Source of the DNA: CAXXXW01 sp963665555
GTDB taxonomy: Bacteria > Pseudomonadota > Alphaproteobacteria > Thalassobaculales > Thalassobaculaceae
NCBI GenBank assembly: GCA_963665555.2
Contig: OY762308.1
Coordinates: 496,001 to 560,000 of the forward strand
Reading direction: 5' to 3'
DNA: 64,000 nt
Of this stretch, positions 15,389 through 24,293 are shown piece by piece; the stretch's first letter is position 1, and each line of letters opens with the position of its first letter. The translations under genes and the position numbers were made by a program. Below the pieces are notes generated by a model. That model made no database searches. It saw nothing but the letters and a program-made list of their open reading frames with translations, and had not been told where the DNA came from.

Positions 15389-18300
15389 GGCGCTCCTCCC
15401 TCTCCCGCGCCCGCGCCGCCGCCGCCGCCGGGCGCGCCGTAACCGCCGCCGCCGGGCGTGGCGAGCAGGATGCGCGCGCCGGGCCGCAGCGCGTGCTGCG
15501 CCTTCGGATCGACCGGCGCGCCGTCGATCTCCAGCCGTCCCGGCGCGCCCGGCCCGCCGCCGGCGAGGCCCCGCGCCGGCGCGGCGGTGCGCTCGGCCAG
15601 GAACGCGACGACGCCCGGCCCGGCGCCGGTGTATTCGAGTTCGACCTCCTGCCCCCGCCCTCCGGAATGGCGCCCGGCCCCGCCGGAGCCGTCGCGCAGC
15701 CCCCGGCGCAGCACCCGGAAGGGCAGCGCGCGCTCGATCTCCTCCGCCGGCGTGCAGGAGATGTTCGACGGCCAGCTGACGCAGGACAGCCCGTCGCCCC
15801 GCGCCGAGGCGCCCATGCCGCCGTTGAAGAAGAACAGGCCGGCCACGCGCCGCCCGTCCGCGCCGGCGCCGCTGACGTTGACGCACCAGATCGGCGATCC
15901 CGCCCCGGCCAGCACCCGGTCCGGCGCGATACCGGCCAGCGCCTCCATGACCAGCGCCGGGACGAAGTGGCCGGTCAGCACCCGGCTGCCCACCGGCGCG
16001 GGGCGGAGCGGGGCGACGATGCTCGCCTCCGGGGCCGCGACGGCGATGGCGCGCAGCGCGCCGTCGTTGTTCGGAAGCTCCGGCGCCAGCGCCGACTTGA
16101 CCGCGTAGGCCGCCATCGCGCGGGTGTAGCAGAGCGGGCAGTTGACCGCGCGGGCCACCTGCGGCGACGACCCGGCGAAGTCGATGCGCAGCCCGTCCCC
16201 CGCCACCTCGACCTCGGCCCGGATCGTAAGCGGCGCGCCGGCCAGCCCGTCGGTCTCGACGGCGGCGGCGTAGCGCCCGTCGGGCAGCGCGGCGACCGCC
16301 CGGCGCACCGCCGCGTCGGCGCGCCCCCGCACCGCCCGCGACAGGTCCGACAGGTCCGCCAGCCCGTAATCCGACACGATTTCGCCGATCCGCCGCTCCA
16401 TGATCGCGAGCGCGCCGAGTTGCGCGTCCAGGTCGCCCTCCACCAGGTCGGGAACCCGCACATTGCGGCGCAGGATGGCGAGCAGGACCTCGTTCGGCCG
16501 GCCCGCCTCGCGCAGCTTCATCGGCGGGATCTGCAACCCTTCCTCGAACAGTTCGCGCGGCTCCGGCGAGCGGATCTTGCCGCCGATGTCGGGCGCGTGG
16601 GCGGTGCTGGCCGCGAAGCCGACCGGCGCGCCGCCGGGGCCGAAGATCGGCCGGCAGACGGAAATGTCCGGCAGGTGCCCGGTCCCGATCCAGGGATCGT
16701 TGGTCACCAGCACGTCGCCGGGCGACAGCGTTTCCGGCGGGAAGGCGGCGGCCAGGTGCTTCACCGTGTCGGGCAGCGTGCCGATGAAGGAGGGGATGCC
16801 GTCGCTCGACTGGGCGAGCGCGTTGCCCTCGACATCCGTCACGACGCAGGAGAAGTCGTAAGACTCGCGCACCACGGTCGAGAAAGCCGCGCGCAGCAGC
16901 GCCGCCGCCGCCTCGTCCACCGCCGCGATCAGGCGGTTCCACACCACTTCGAGATGGACCGGATCGTCGAACGACGCCGCGCGCCGGGCCGCGCCTTCCG
17001 CCCGCTCCGCGCCGGCGAGCGCGATCGCGAGGTTCCCCGCCGCGTCCACGGACAGGCGCGCGCCTTCGGGCAGCAGCGCGGTGGACTGCCCGTCCTCGAC
17101 CAGCGCCGGCCCCGCGACCTCGGCCCCCGGCGCCAGCGCGGCCCGCGCGTACACCGGCGCGGGGCGCGGCGCGTTCCATCCCGGCAGGCGGAGGCGGCGG
17201 GTCCGCGCGGCGGCCGCGCGCGGCCCGGCGGCGCTCCCGGCCCCGGCTCCCGCGAGGCGGGGGACGAGGCCGGCGGGCGTCGTCGCCGCCTCGACCGTGA
17301 CGCGGGCCGTCGCAAACTCCACCGCAACCGTGTCGAGCCGGCGGCCGTGCGCGCGCTCATGGGCGTCGTGGAAGGCGGCGGCCACGCCCCGGGCCGGGTC
17401 CGCGCCCGCCAGCGCCGCGCCGATGTCCACGGTCAGGACCGTTCCCTGGCCGCCGTAGCGCAGGTCGGCGAGGCGGCGCGCCGTCCGCTCCGCCTCCGGG
17501 CCGGCCGACGCGGCGACGACCTCCGCCGCCTCGGCCTCCAGCGCGGCGTAGGTCCGGGCCAGCCGCGCGAAGTCGAGCGCGTCCACCGGGGAGCCGACGG
17601 CCTGGGCCGTGTCGGCCCGCGCCGGCGCGGCGGCGAGGCCGAGCGCCGAGGCGACCCCCGCCGCCGGCGGCACGACGACGCGCGGAATCCCCAGCCGCGC
17701 CGCCACCGCGCAGGCGTGGAGCGGGGCCGCGCCGCCGGTGGCGTGCAGCGTGTAGTCGCGCGGGTCGCGCCCCTTGCGCGCCAGGTGCACGCCCGCCGCC
17801 CGCGCCATGGTCTCGCGCACCACCTCGTGGACGCCGAGCGCGGTTCCGGCGGCGTCGAGGCCCAGCTCCGCGCCCAGCCGCGCCATCGCCCGCTCCGCCC
17901 CGGCCGCGTCGATGGCGATCGCGTTGGCAGCGAAACCGGCGCCGTCCAGGCATCCGAGCAGCAGGTCGGCGTCCGTCACGGTGGGCGCGGTCCCGCCGCG
18001 CCCGTAGCAGGCCGGGCCGGGAACGGCGCCGGCGCTGTCCGGGCCGACCTTCGGCAGGCCGAGCGCGTCGCGCCGCGCGATGCTGCCGCCGCCGGCCCCG
18101 ATCTCCACCAGTTCGACCGCCGCGATGTCCACCGGCAGGCCGCTGCCGGGCGCGAAGCGCCGCTCCCGCGCCGCCTCGAAACCGTGCGCGACTTCGGGCG
18201 CGCCGTCGTCCACGATGGCGATCTTGGCCGTGGTGCCGCCCATGTCGAAGGCGAGCAGCCGGCGCTCGCCCGACGCCCGGCCCGACAGCGCGGCGGCGAG

Positions 18301-19122
18301 CGCGCCCGCCGCCGGCCCGGACTCCAGCAGCCGCGAGGGCGTGCGCAGCGCGGCCCGCGCATGGGCCAGCCCGCCGCTCGACAGCATCAGCATCAGCGGC
18401 GCGGCGATCCCCGCCCGCGCCAGTTCGCGGGCCAGCCCGTCGATGTAGCGTTCGGCGAGCGGCTTCACATAGGCGTCGATGACGGCGGTCGACGTCCGCT
18501 CGAACTCGCCGGGCCGCCGCCCGGCCTCCGAGGAAAGCGCGACCGCGAGGCCGGGATGGCGCGCGCGGACCAGTTCGGCCGCGCGGCGCTCGTGCGCCGG
18601 TTCGAGATGAGCGTTGAGGAAGGCGATGGCGACCGCCTCGACCCCCGCCCCGGCCAGCCGGTCGGCCGCGCGGAGGATTCCGGCCTCGTCCAGCGGCGCG
18701 GCCTCCCGGCCGTCCGCGCCGATCCGCCCCTCCGCCTCCAGCCTCAGTTCGCGCGGGACCAGCGGGGCGGGGAAGGACGGGAACAGGTCGTAGATGTCGT
18801 ATTTCCGCTCGCGCCCCAGTTCGAGGATGTCGCGGAATCCGGCGGTGGCGATCAGCCCGGTCCGTGCGCCCTTGCGCTCGATCAGCGCGTTGCTGAACAG
18901 CGTGGTTGCGTGGACGACCCGCGCCACCGCCGCGCCGCCGCCGATTTCGGGCAACAGCTCGTCCAGGCCGCGCGCGACGCCCCGGCGCGGGTCCTCCGGC
19001 ACGGTCGGCGTCTTGGCGACGCGGCAGGCCCCGCTTTCGAGGTCGAGCGCCGCCAGATCCGTGAAGGTCCCGCCGATGTCGATGCCGAGGGCGTGGCGCG
19101 CGCGCGGCGCGGCGGCGGTCAT
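15385..19122 (-). CDS. Fused hydantoinase A/B (5-oxoprolinase-type) protein
   Basis: One uninterrupted 1245-residue frame joins both subunits. The HyuA half begins GIDIGGTFTDL (residues 13-23, phosphate loop), with VVHATTLFSNALIERKG and the second actin-like loop FDMGGTTAKIAI. The HyuB half starts near residue 715 (SFDDPVHLEVVWNRL) with VVRESYDFSC and VLVTNDPWIGTGHLPD, and ends in a Gly-rich tail. Bacteria usually split these halves; the fusion is the layout of eukaryotic 5-oxoprolinase. It should use ATP to open 5-oxoproline or a related lactam or hydantoin in the cytosol. The ATG at 19122 has only a weak Shine-Dalgarno. A crotonase gene is coupled downstream, and TauD and GntR genes lie divergently upstream. 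Confidence 0.9.
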   Translation of the reverse strand: MTAAAPRARHALGIDIGGTFTDLAALDLESGACRVAKTPTVPEDPRRGVARGLDELLPEIGGGAAVARVVHATTLFSNALIERKGARTGLIATAGFRDILELGRERKYDIYDLFPSFPAPLVPRELRLEAEGRIGADGREAAPLDEAGILRAADRLAGAGVEAVAIAFLNAHLEPAHERRAAELVRARHPGLAVALSSEAGRRPGEFERTSTAVIDAYVKPLAERYIDGLARELARAGIAAPLMLMLSSGGLAHARAALRTPSRLLESGPAAGALAAALSGRASGERRLLAFDMGGTTAKIAIVDDGAPEVAHGFEAARERRFAPGSGLPVDIAAVELVEIGAGGGSIARRDALGLPKVGPDSAGAVPGPACYGRGGTAPTVTDADLLLGCLDGAGFAANAIAIDAAGAERAMARLGAELGLDAAGTALGVHEVVRETMARAAGVHLARKGRDPRDYTLHATGGAAPLHACAVAARLGIPRVVVPPAAGVASALGLAAAPARADTAQAVGSPVDALDFARLARTYAALEAEAAEVVAASAGPEAERTARRLADLRYGGQGTVLTVDIGAALAGADPARGVAAAFHDAHERAHGRRLDTVAVEFATARVTVEAATTPAGLVPRLAGAGAGSAAGPRAAAARTRRLRLPGWNAPRPAPVYARAALAPGAEVAGPALVEDGQSTALLPEGARLSVDAAGNLAIALAGAERAEGAARRAASFDDPVHLEVVWNRLIAAVDEAAAALLRAAFSTVVRESYDFSCVVTDVEGNALAQSSDGIPSFIGTLPDTVKHLAAAFPPETLSPGDVLVTNDPWIGTGHLPDISVCRPIFGPGGAPVGFAASTAHAPDIGGKIRSPEPRELFEEGLQIPPMKLREAGRPNEVLLAILRRNVRVPDLVEGDLDAQLGALAIMERRIGEIVSDYGLADLSDLSRAVRGRADAAVRRAVAALPDGRYAAAVETDGLAGAPLTIRAEVEVAGDGLRIDFAGSSPQVARAVNCPLCYTRAMAAYAVKSALAPELPNNDGALRAIAVAAPEASIVAPLRPAPVGSRVLTGHFVPALVMEALAGIAPDRVLAGAGSPIWCVNVSGAGADGRRVAGLFFFNGGMGASARGDGLSCVSWPSNISCTPAEEIERALPFRVLRRGLRDGSGGAGRHSGGRGQEVELEYTGAGPGVVAFLAERTAAPARGLAGGGPGAPGRLEIDGAPVDPKAQHALRPGARILLATPGGGGYGAPGGGGGAGAGEGGAP

Positions 19123-19381
19123 GGCGCGTTCCGGACCGGCCGCCGGTCCCTCCTGTTCGCCATCGACGGTCCGTCGCGGCCGCCGGGGGAGCGGCCGCGC
19201 CGCCGTCTTGGCGGCCGCGCCGCCCCTTGCCGGAGGATAGGGGCGCCGGGGCGGGCGATCAAGGTTCGGATGACTTGCCGCGCCGCCCAAGTTCGGGTGG
19301 ACGGGCCGGGGCGGCGTTCCTAGGCTCCCCCGGCGGCGGACGCGCGGCGGGCCGCCGCCATCGACATTCGGGAGCGCGCCC

Positions 19382-20236
19382 ATGACCGTGACCGTAAAGC
19401 CCCTCGGCCCGTGTTTCGCGGCGGAAATCGGCGGCGTCGACATCGCCGCCGGCGTGCCGGACGCAGATTTCGACGCCATCCGCGCCGCCTTCGACGAACA
19501 CTCGGTGCTGGTCTTCCCCGGCCAGGAGATTTCCGACGCGCGACAGGTGGCCTTCTCCGAACGTTTCGGGCCGCTGGAGACCACCGTCAGCTCCAACCCC
19601 GGCGGGGCCGGCACGGTGGTGACGATCCTCTCGAACGTGGACGAGGACGGCGCCGTCATCCCGGCGGAGGACCGGCGCATGGTGTTCAACACCGGCAACC
19701 GGCTGTGGCACACCGACAGTTCCTTCAAGGAGGTTCCGGCGACCGCCTCGCTGCTGTCGGGCCGGCGGGTCCCGCCGGAGGGCGGCGAGACCGAGTTCGC
19801 CTCGATGCGCGCGGCCTGGGACGGCCTCGACGACGACCGCAAGGCGGCGCTCGACGGGCTGGTCTGCGTGCACGATTTCGCCTGGTCGCGCGGGTCGATC
19901 GACCCCAACCTGCTGCGCGACCGGGACAAGCGCGAACTGCCGCCGGTGCGCCAGGCGCTGGTGCGCGAGAACCCGGCGAACGGCCGCAAGAACCTGTTCG
20001 CGGGCGCGCACGCCTCCTATGTCGAGGGGATGCCGCTGGCCGAGGGGCGCGCCCTGATCGCGGAGCTCAACGCCCATATCGCCCGGCCGGAGCATGTCTA
20101 CCGCCATGCCTGGCGCAAGCACGACCTGGTGATGTGGGACAACCGCTGCGCCCTGCATCGCGGCCGTCCCTGGGACAGTTCCCACGCGCGGGTCATGCAC
20201 CGCACGACCGTCGCGGGCGCCGGCCCGACGGCGTGA
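19382..20236 (+). CDS. TauD/TfdA-family Fe(II)/2-oxoglutarate dioxygenase
   Basis: A 284-residue dioxygenase. The facial triad is His110-x-Asp112 in LWHTDSSFK and His259 in CALHRGRPW, with a 2OG-binding Arg about 11 residues later (HARVMHRTT). GGVDIAAGVPDADFDAIRAA at the N-terminus is typical of the TfdA branch. Family members open ether, sulfonate or amine C-H bonds by hydroxylation, releasing for example sulfite or glyoxylate; the substrate here is unknown. It is followed immediately by a GntR regulator and divergent from the fused hydantoinase, so one regulator may control both sides. Confidence 0.88.
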   Translation: MTVTVKPLGPCFAAEIGGVDIAAGVPDADFDAIRAAFDEHSVLVFPGQEISDARQVAFSERFGPLETTVSSNPGGAGTVVTILSNVDEDGAVIPAEDRRMVFNTGNRLWHTDSSFKEVPATASLLSGRRVPPEGGETEFASMRAAWDGLDDDRKAALDGLVCVHDFAWSRGSIDPNLLRDRDKRELPPVRQALVRENPANGRKNLFAGAHASYVEGMPLAEGRALIAELNAHIARPEHVYRHAWRKHDLVMWDNRCALHRGRPWDSSHARVMHRTTVAGAGPTA

Positions 20237-20262
20237 GCGCGGGGCGCCAGGGGGCCGGCGAC

Positions 20263-20946
20263 ATGGACTTCCAGGACCTCCTCGCGGCGGATCTGGCGGA
20301 ACTCTGCCCGCGCGCGCCCGACAGCCTGAAGGAGATCGCCTACCACCGCCTGGAGGAAAAGATCGTCCGGCTCGAATTCGCGCCGGGATCGGTCGTGACG
20401 GAGAAGGAACTGGCGGAGTCGATCGGGATCGGCCGCACGCCGGTCCGCGAGGCGATCCAGCGCCTGGCGCTGGCCGGGCTGCTGGAGGTGCTGCCCCGGC
20501 GCGGCGTCCTGGTGGGCGACGTGGACGGGAACGGGGTGCTGCGGCTGCTGGAGGTGAGCCGCGGGCTGAACGAGGCGGTGGCGCGGGGCGCCGCGGTCCG
20601 GGCCGGCGCGGCGCGCCGGCGGGACTTCCTGCGGCTGGCCGCCGGCTTCGAGGCCGCCGCCGCGCGGCGCGACACGGTCGCCCTGCTGCGCGCGGACAGC
20701 GAGTTCAACGACCTCTGCCTCGCGGCGATGAACAACGAGTACGCGACCACGCTGTGCCGGATGACGCACCCGCACACGCGGCGCTTCTGGTTCCGCCACC
20801 GGGACCGCGGCGGCGACATGCTGCTCGGCCCGCGCCTGCACGCCCGCGCGGCCCGCGCGGTCGCGGCCGGCGACCCCGACAGCTCGGCCGACGCCTTCGG
20901 CCGCATCGACGACTGGCTCGAAAGCTTCGTGCGCGCCACGATGTAG
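20263..20946 (+). CDS. GntR-family (FadR/VanR type) transcriptional regulator
   Basis: A 227-residue repressor with an N-terminal winged helix (about residues 20-90; VTEKELAESIGIGRTPVREAIQRL is the GntR recognition region) and a C-terminal helical FCD-like effector domain containing the usual Asp, Arg and His residues. FCD regulators bind carboxylic acids and release promoters of catabolic operons. An alternative in-frame GTG at 20233 overlaps the dioxygenase stop (GTGA) and would add ten residues; ATG 20263 is kept because AGGGGG lies about nine bases ahead. It likely regulates the dioxygenase and possibly the divergent hydantoinase-crotonase unit. Confidence 0.88.
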   Translation: MDFQDLLAADLAELCPRAPDSLKEIAYHRLEEKIVRLEFAPGSVVTEKELAESIGIGRTPVREAIQRLALAGLLEVLPRRGVLVGDVDGNGVLRLLEVSRGLNEAVARGAAVRAGAARRRDFLRLAAGFEAAAARRDTVALLRADSEFNDLCLAAMNNEYATTLCRMTHPHTRRFWFRHRDRGGDMLLGPRLHARAARAVAAGDPDSSADAFGRIDDWLESFVRATM

Positions 20947-21020
20947 CCGGCGGCGGCCCTTGACGGCTTGGCGCGCCGGGCCGATGGTCCCGGGCGGGAA
21001 ACGGCGGCGGGAGGCGGGCC

Positions 21021-21344
21021 ATGCACGCGGTGATTTTCGAGGCGGAGCCGACGGCCGAAGGCAAGGCCGAATATCTCGACATCGCCGCCCGGCTGCGCGC
21101 CGAACTCGACACGATCGACGGCTTCGTCTCCATCGAGCGGTTCGAGAGCCTGGCGACGCCGGGCAAGGTGCTCTCCCTGTCCTTCTGGCGCGACGAGGAG
21201 GCGATCCGCCGCTGGCGCGAGCGCGAAAGCCACCGCGCCGCCCAGGACCGGGGCCGGGCCGCGCTGTTCGCCGAATACCGCATCCGCGTCGCCGAGGTGG
21301 TGCGCGACTACCGCCGCGAAACCTCCCCCTGGCGCGCGGCGTAG
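21021..21344 (+). CDS. Antibiotic biosynthesis monooxygenase (ABM) domain protein
   Basis: A 107-residue ferredoxin-like dimeric alpha-beta barrel protein. The ABM signature GFVSIERFESLATPGKVLSLSFWRDEEAI (split here for reading as GFVSIERFES and LSFWRDEEAI) is clear, followed by the helix with RRWRERESH, whose His is conserved. ABM proteins include heme-degrading and quinone-type monooxygenases, often without a bound cofactor; the function of this small cytosolic member is unknown. A GGAGG lies just before the ATG. It sits alone between a GntR gene and the UbiB-like kinase. Confidence 0.8.
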   Translation: MHAVIFEAEPTAEGKAEYLDIAARLRAELDTIDGFVSIERFESLATPGKVLSLSFWRDEEAIRRWRERESHRAAQDRGRAALFAEYRIRVAEVVRDYRRETSPWRAA

Positions 21345-21412
21345 CGGCAACCGGACGCGCGGCGACCGGGGGCGCGTTCCCATTGCCGCCGCGCCGGTCT
21401 ATCCTGCCCGCC

Positions 21413-22759
21413 ATGGACGGGCGCGAGGACAGCAGGCTGGGCGGGCGGGTCCGGCGTTACGCGCGGGTGACGGGCGCGGTCGGGGGGCTGGCCGCGCGGG
21501 TCGCCGGGCAGCGCTATCTCGGCCTCGACCTCGGCCGCGCGGAAATGCCGGCGGACGTGAAGGCGGCGCTGGGCGGCCTGAAGGGGCCGCTGATGAAGGC
21601 GGCGCAGATCCTCGCCACCGTCCCCGACGCGCTGCCCAGGGAGTATGTCGAGGAGTTGCGCCAGCTCCAGGCCAACGCGCCGAGCATGGGGCGGCTGTTC
21701 GTGCGCCGCCGCATGGCCGCCGAACTCGGCCCGGACTGGCGCGGCGCCTTCGCCGAGTTCGACGACCGGGCCGCCCACGCCGCCTCGCTGGGGCAGGTGC
21801 ACCGGGCGCGCGCCCCCGACGGACGCGCGCTCGCCTGCAAGCTGCAGTATCCCGACATGGCCTCCGTCGTGGACGCCGACCTCCGGCAGCTTCGCCTCGC
21901 GCTGTCGATCTACCGGCGCTACGACAGGGCGATAGACCCCACCGAGGCGCTGAAGGAGTTGCGCGCCCGGATGCGCGAGGAGCTCGACTACCGCCGCGAG
22001 GCGGCGCATGTCGCGCTCTACGGGCTGATGCTGGCCGACGAGCCGGGCGTGCGCGTCCCCGAACCCGTCGCGGAACTCTCGACCGGCCGGCTGCTGACCA
22101 TGACCTGGCTCGACGGCGCGCCGCTGATGGAGTTCATCGCCGGGCGCGGCGACATCGAGACGCGCAACCGCGTGGCGCTCAACATGTTCCGGGCCTGGTA
22201 CGCGCCGTTCTACTTTTACGGCGCGATCCACGGCGACCCGCATCTCGGCAACTACTCGGTGCGCCCGGACGGGTCGGTGAACCTGCTGGATTTCGGCTGC
22301 GTGCGGGTGTTCCGGCCGGATTTCGTGTCGGGCGTGATCGACCTCTACCGCGCCCTGCGGGACGAGGACGAGGAACTGGCGGTGCACGCCTACCGGGTGT
22401 GGGGCTTCGAGGACCTCGACCGGGAGACCATCGAGGTGCTGAACCACTGGGCGCGCTACCTCTACGGCCCGCTGATGGAGGACCGCGAGCGGCCGATCCG
22501 GGACCCGGACGTGGACGGGCGCGAGGTGGTGGGCAAGGTCCACGCCGAGTTGCGCCGCCGCAAGGGCGTGCGGCCGCCGCGCGAGTTCCTGCTGATGGAC
22601 CGCGCCGCCATCGGCCTCGGATCGGTCTTCATGCACCTGCGCGCCGAGGTGAACTGGTTCCGGCTGTTCCACGGCCTGATCGAGGATTTCGACCCCGCCG
22701 CGCTGGCGGCGCGCCAGGCCGGGGCGCTCGCCGCCGCCGCCGTGCCGGAGGCGGAGTAG
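21413..22759 (+). CDS. ABC1/UbiB (AarF) atypical kinase
   Basis: A 448-residue ABC1-family protein. The invariant Lys lies in RALACKLQYP, the Ala-rich loop in AASLGQVHRA, the catalytic HGDPHLGN begins at His273, and the metal site LDFG has Asp293. The family KxGQ motif appears as KAAQ (Lys62-Gln65) with Ala in place of Gly, a mild deviation. UbiB-family ATPases support ubiquinone (coenzyme Q) synthesis and lipid or isoprenoid handling at the membrane. It lacks the two C-terminal membrane helices of true UbiB, so it may be a paralogue rather than the Q-biosynthesis component. Confidence 0.87.
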   Translation: MDGREDSRLGGRVRRYARVTGAVGGLAARVAGQRYLGLDLGRAEMPADVKAALGGLKGPLMKAAQILATVPDALPREYVEELRQLQANAPSMGRLFVRRRMAAELGPDWRGAFAEFDDRAAHAASLGQVHRARAPDGRALACKLQYPDMASVVDADLRQLRLALSIYRRYDRAIDPTEALKELRARMREELDYRREAAHVALYGLMLADEPGVRVPEPVAELSTGRLLTMTWLDGAPLMEFIAGRGDIETRNRVALNMFRAWYAPFYFYGAIHGDPHLGNYSVRPDGSVNLLDFGCVRVFRPDFVSGVIDLYRALRDEDEELAVHAYRVWGFEDLDRETIEVLNHWARYLYGPLMEDRERPIRDPDVDGREVVGKVHAELRRRKGVRPPREFLLMDRAAIGLGSVFMHLRAEVNWFRLFHGLIEDFDPAALAARQAGALAAAAVPEAE

Positions 22760-22768
22760 CGTCTGGGC

Positions 22769-23362
22769 CTACCCGGCCAGCGCCCGCGCGCCCGCCAGAA
22801 GGTACTTGTGGTACTCGGTCCACAGCAGCCGCAGCGAGCCGGGCCACAGCCACCACGAGTCCAGCTTCACCGCGTCGGCGAAGACGGGGTGGGGGTGGAT
22901 CGCGATGTCCGGCATGGCGTGCGTCGCCTCCAGCAGGCTGCGCGGCATGTGGTAGTTGCTGGTGACCAGCAGGATCGACCGCGCCCCGCGCCGCCGCGCC
23001 CAGGCGGCCGTCTCGGCGGCGTTGCCGAGCGTGTCCTCCGCCCGGTAGCCGACCTCCAGGCAGCAGGCGAAAAGGGCGTCGGGAATCGTCGCGCCCTCGC
23101 GGGCGGCGAGCGCGCGGAGTTCGCGGCGCTCCACCTCCGGGTTGACGCCGGAGACGAACAGGACATCGGCGCGCCCGGCGGCGAGCAGCCGCGTCCCCGC
23201 CGCCAGCCGCCCGCTCCCCCCCGTCAGCGCGACGATCGCGTCGGCCCGCGCCGCCGGGACCGGGCCGGCGCGCGGCATCGAGTCGACGAAACGCAGGAAC
23301 CCCAGCGACCATACGGCCGCGGCCAGGATCGCGAGCGCGACGGCGGCGCGCCGGGCCGTCAT
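22769..23362 (-). CDS. YdcF/SanA-like DUF218 membrane protein
   Basis: A 197-residue protein with one N-terminal membrane helix (about residues 5-25) and a DUF218 domain: ADAIVALTGGSGRLAAG near residue 40, FVSGVNPEVER near 70, and ARSILLVTSNYHMPRSLLEA near 130. The last of these contains the conserved YHMPR. DUF218 proteins such as YdcF and SanA act at the envelope, possibly in peptidoglycan precursor or vancomycin tolerance roles; the activity is unsettled. The ATG overlaps the ftsX stop by four bases (ATGA at 23359-23362), placing it as the last gene of the ftsE-ftsX group. Confidence 0.88.
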   Translation of the reverse strand: MTARRAAVALAILAAAVWSLGFLRFVDSMPRAGPVPAARADAIVALTGGSGRLAAGTRLLAAGRADVLFVSGVNPEVERRELRALAAREGATIPDALFACCLEVGYRAEDTLGNAAETAAWARRRGARSILLVTSNYHMPRSLLEATHAMPDIAIHPHPVFADAVKLDSWWLWPGSLRLLWTEYHKYLLAGARALAG

Positions 23363-24285
23363 GCCATGCGCCGCAGCGCGACCAGCGCGGCCAGCCGCGC
23401 CGCCGCCACGGCGAGGATCGCGAAGCCGGCGGGCAGGGCGCAGACGACCGCCCAGTCCAGCGGGTCGAGCGCCGCCGCCGCCGCGAGGAAGGGGGCCGGC
23501 GCGTCCCCGCCCGGCGCCGCCGCGCCGGCCAGGCCGGCGACGGCGAGCACGCTCACCACCGCCAGGCCGCCGCCGATGGCGCAGGCGGGGATCGCGCCGG
23601 AGAGGATGTGCCGCTGGAACCGCCCGGCCACGAAGCCGTCGCGCGCGCCCATCAGGCGCAGCAACTCCACCGTGTCGCGGTTGGCCGCCAGCCCCGACAG
23701 CGCCGCGAACGCGACCGAGACCGCCGCGACCAGGCCGATCAGGCCGACCGCCAGCCAGCCGCCGCGCGCGGCCGCCGCGGCGAGCGTCGCGACGCGCGAA
23801 AGCCAGAGTCCGTGCCCGTCCACCGCCGTTCCCGGCGCCGCCGCCGCGAGCCGCTCCGCCAGCGCCGCCGGATCGACCGCCGCGCCGGGCGCGAGGCGCA
23901 CATCGACGAGCGCCGGCAGCGGCAGGTCGGCGGCGAGTCCCTCGCCGAGCCAGGGGACGAGGAGGCTCCGCACCCGGTCCTCCGCCAGCACCGCCGTCCC
24001 GGCGACGCCGGGCGTGGCGCGCAGGATGTCGCGCACGGCGGCGAGGCGGGCCGCGCGCGCCTCCGGGCCGTCGCCGTCGGCCGGCGGGAGCTGGACGGTG
24101 ACGGCGCCCGAAAGCGAGAGCGACCAGCGCTCGAACGCCGCCTCGGCGAACAGCGCGCCGGCGCAGGCGAGCGTGGCGAGATAGACCATCGCGCCGACGA
24201 TCCAGCCGAGGAAGACGGCCGCCCCGCCCCGCCCCGGCGGGCCGCCGCCCGTTCCGCCCGCCGCGCCCGTCCCGTCCCGCGCCAT
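23359..24285 (-). CDS. ftsX: Cell division protein FtsX
   Basis: A 308-residue permease-like protein: N-terminal cytoplasmic tail, first helix (about 25-48), an extracytoplasmic domain (about 50-180), then three helices to the C-terminus with the FtsX/MacB-fold segment NRDTVELLRLMGARDGFVAG between helices 2 and 3. With the ATPase FtsE it forms a membrane complex at the divisome that activates murein hydrolases through periplasmic coiled-coil partners. The start lies eight bases after the ftsE stop. The N-terminal 20 residues are Gly-rich and low-complexity. The following DUF218 gene overlaps by four bases. Confidence 0.9.
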   Translation of the reverse strand: MARDGTGAAGGTGGGPPGRGGAAVFLGWIVGAMVYLATLACAGALFAEAAFERWSLSLSGAVTVQLPPADGDGPEARAARLAAVRDILRATPGVAGTAVLAEDRVRSLLVPWLGEGLAADLPLPALVDVRLAPGAAVDPAALAERLAAAAPGTAVDGHGLWLSRVATLAAAAARGGWLAVGLIGLVAAVSVAFAALSGLAANRDTVELLRLMGARDGFVAGRFQRHILSGAIPACAIGGGLAVVSVLAVAGLAGAAAPGGDAPAPFLAAAAALDPLDWAVVCALPAGFAILAVAAARLAALVALRRMA

Positions 24286-24293
24286 GGCCGCGC

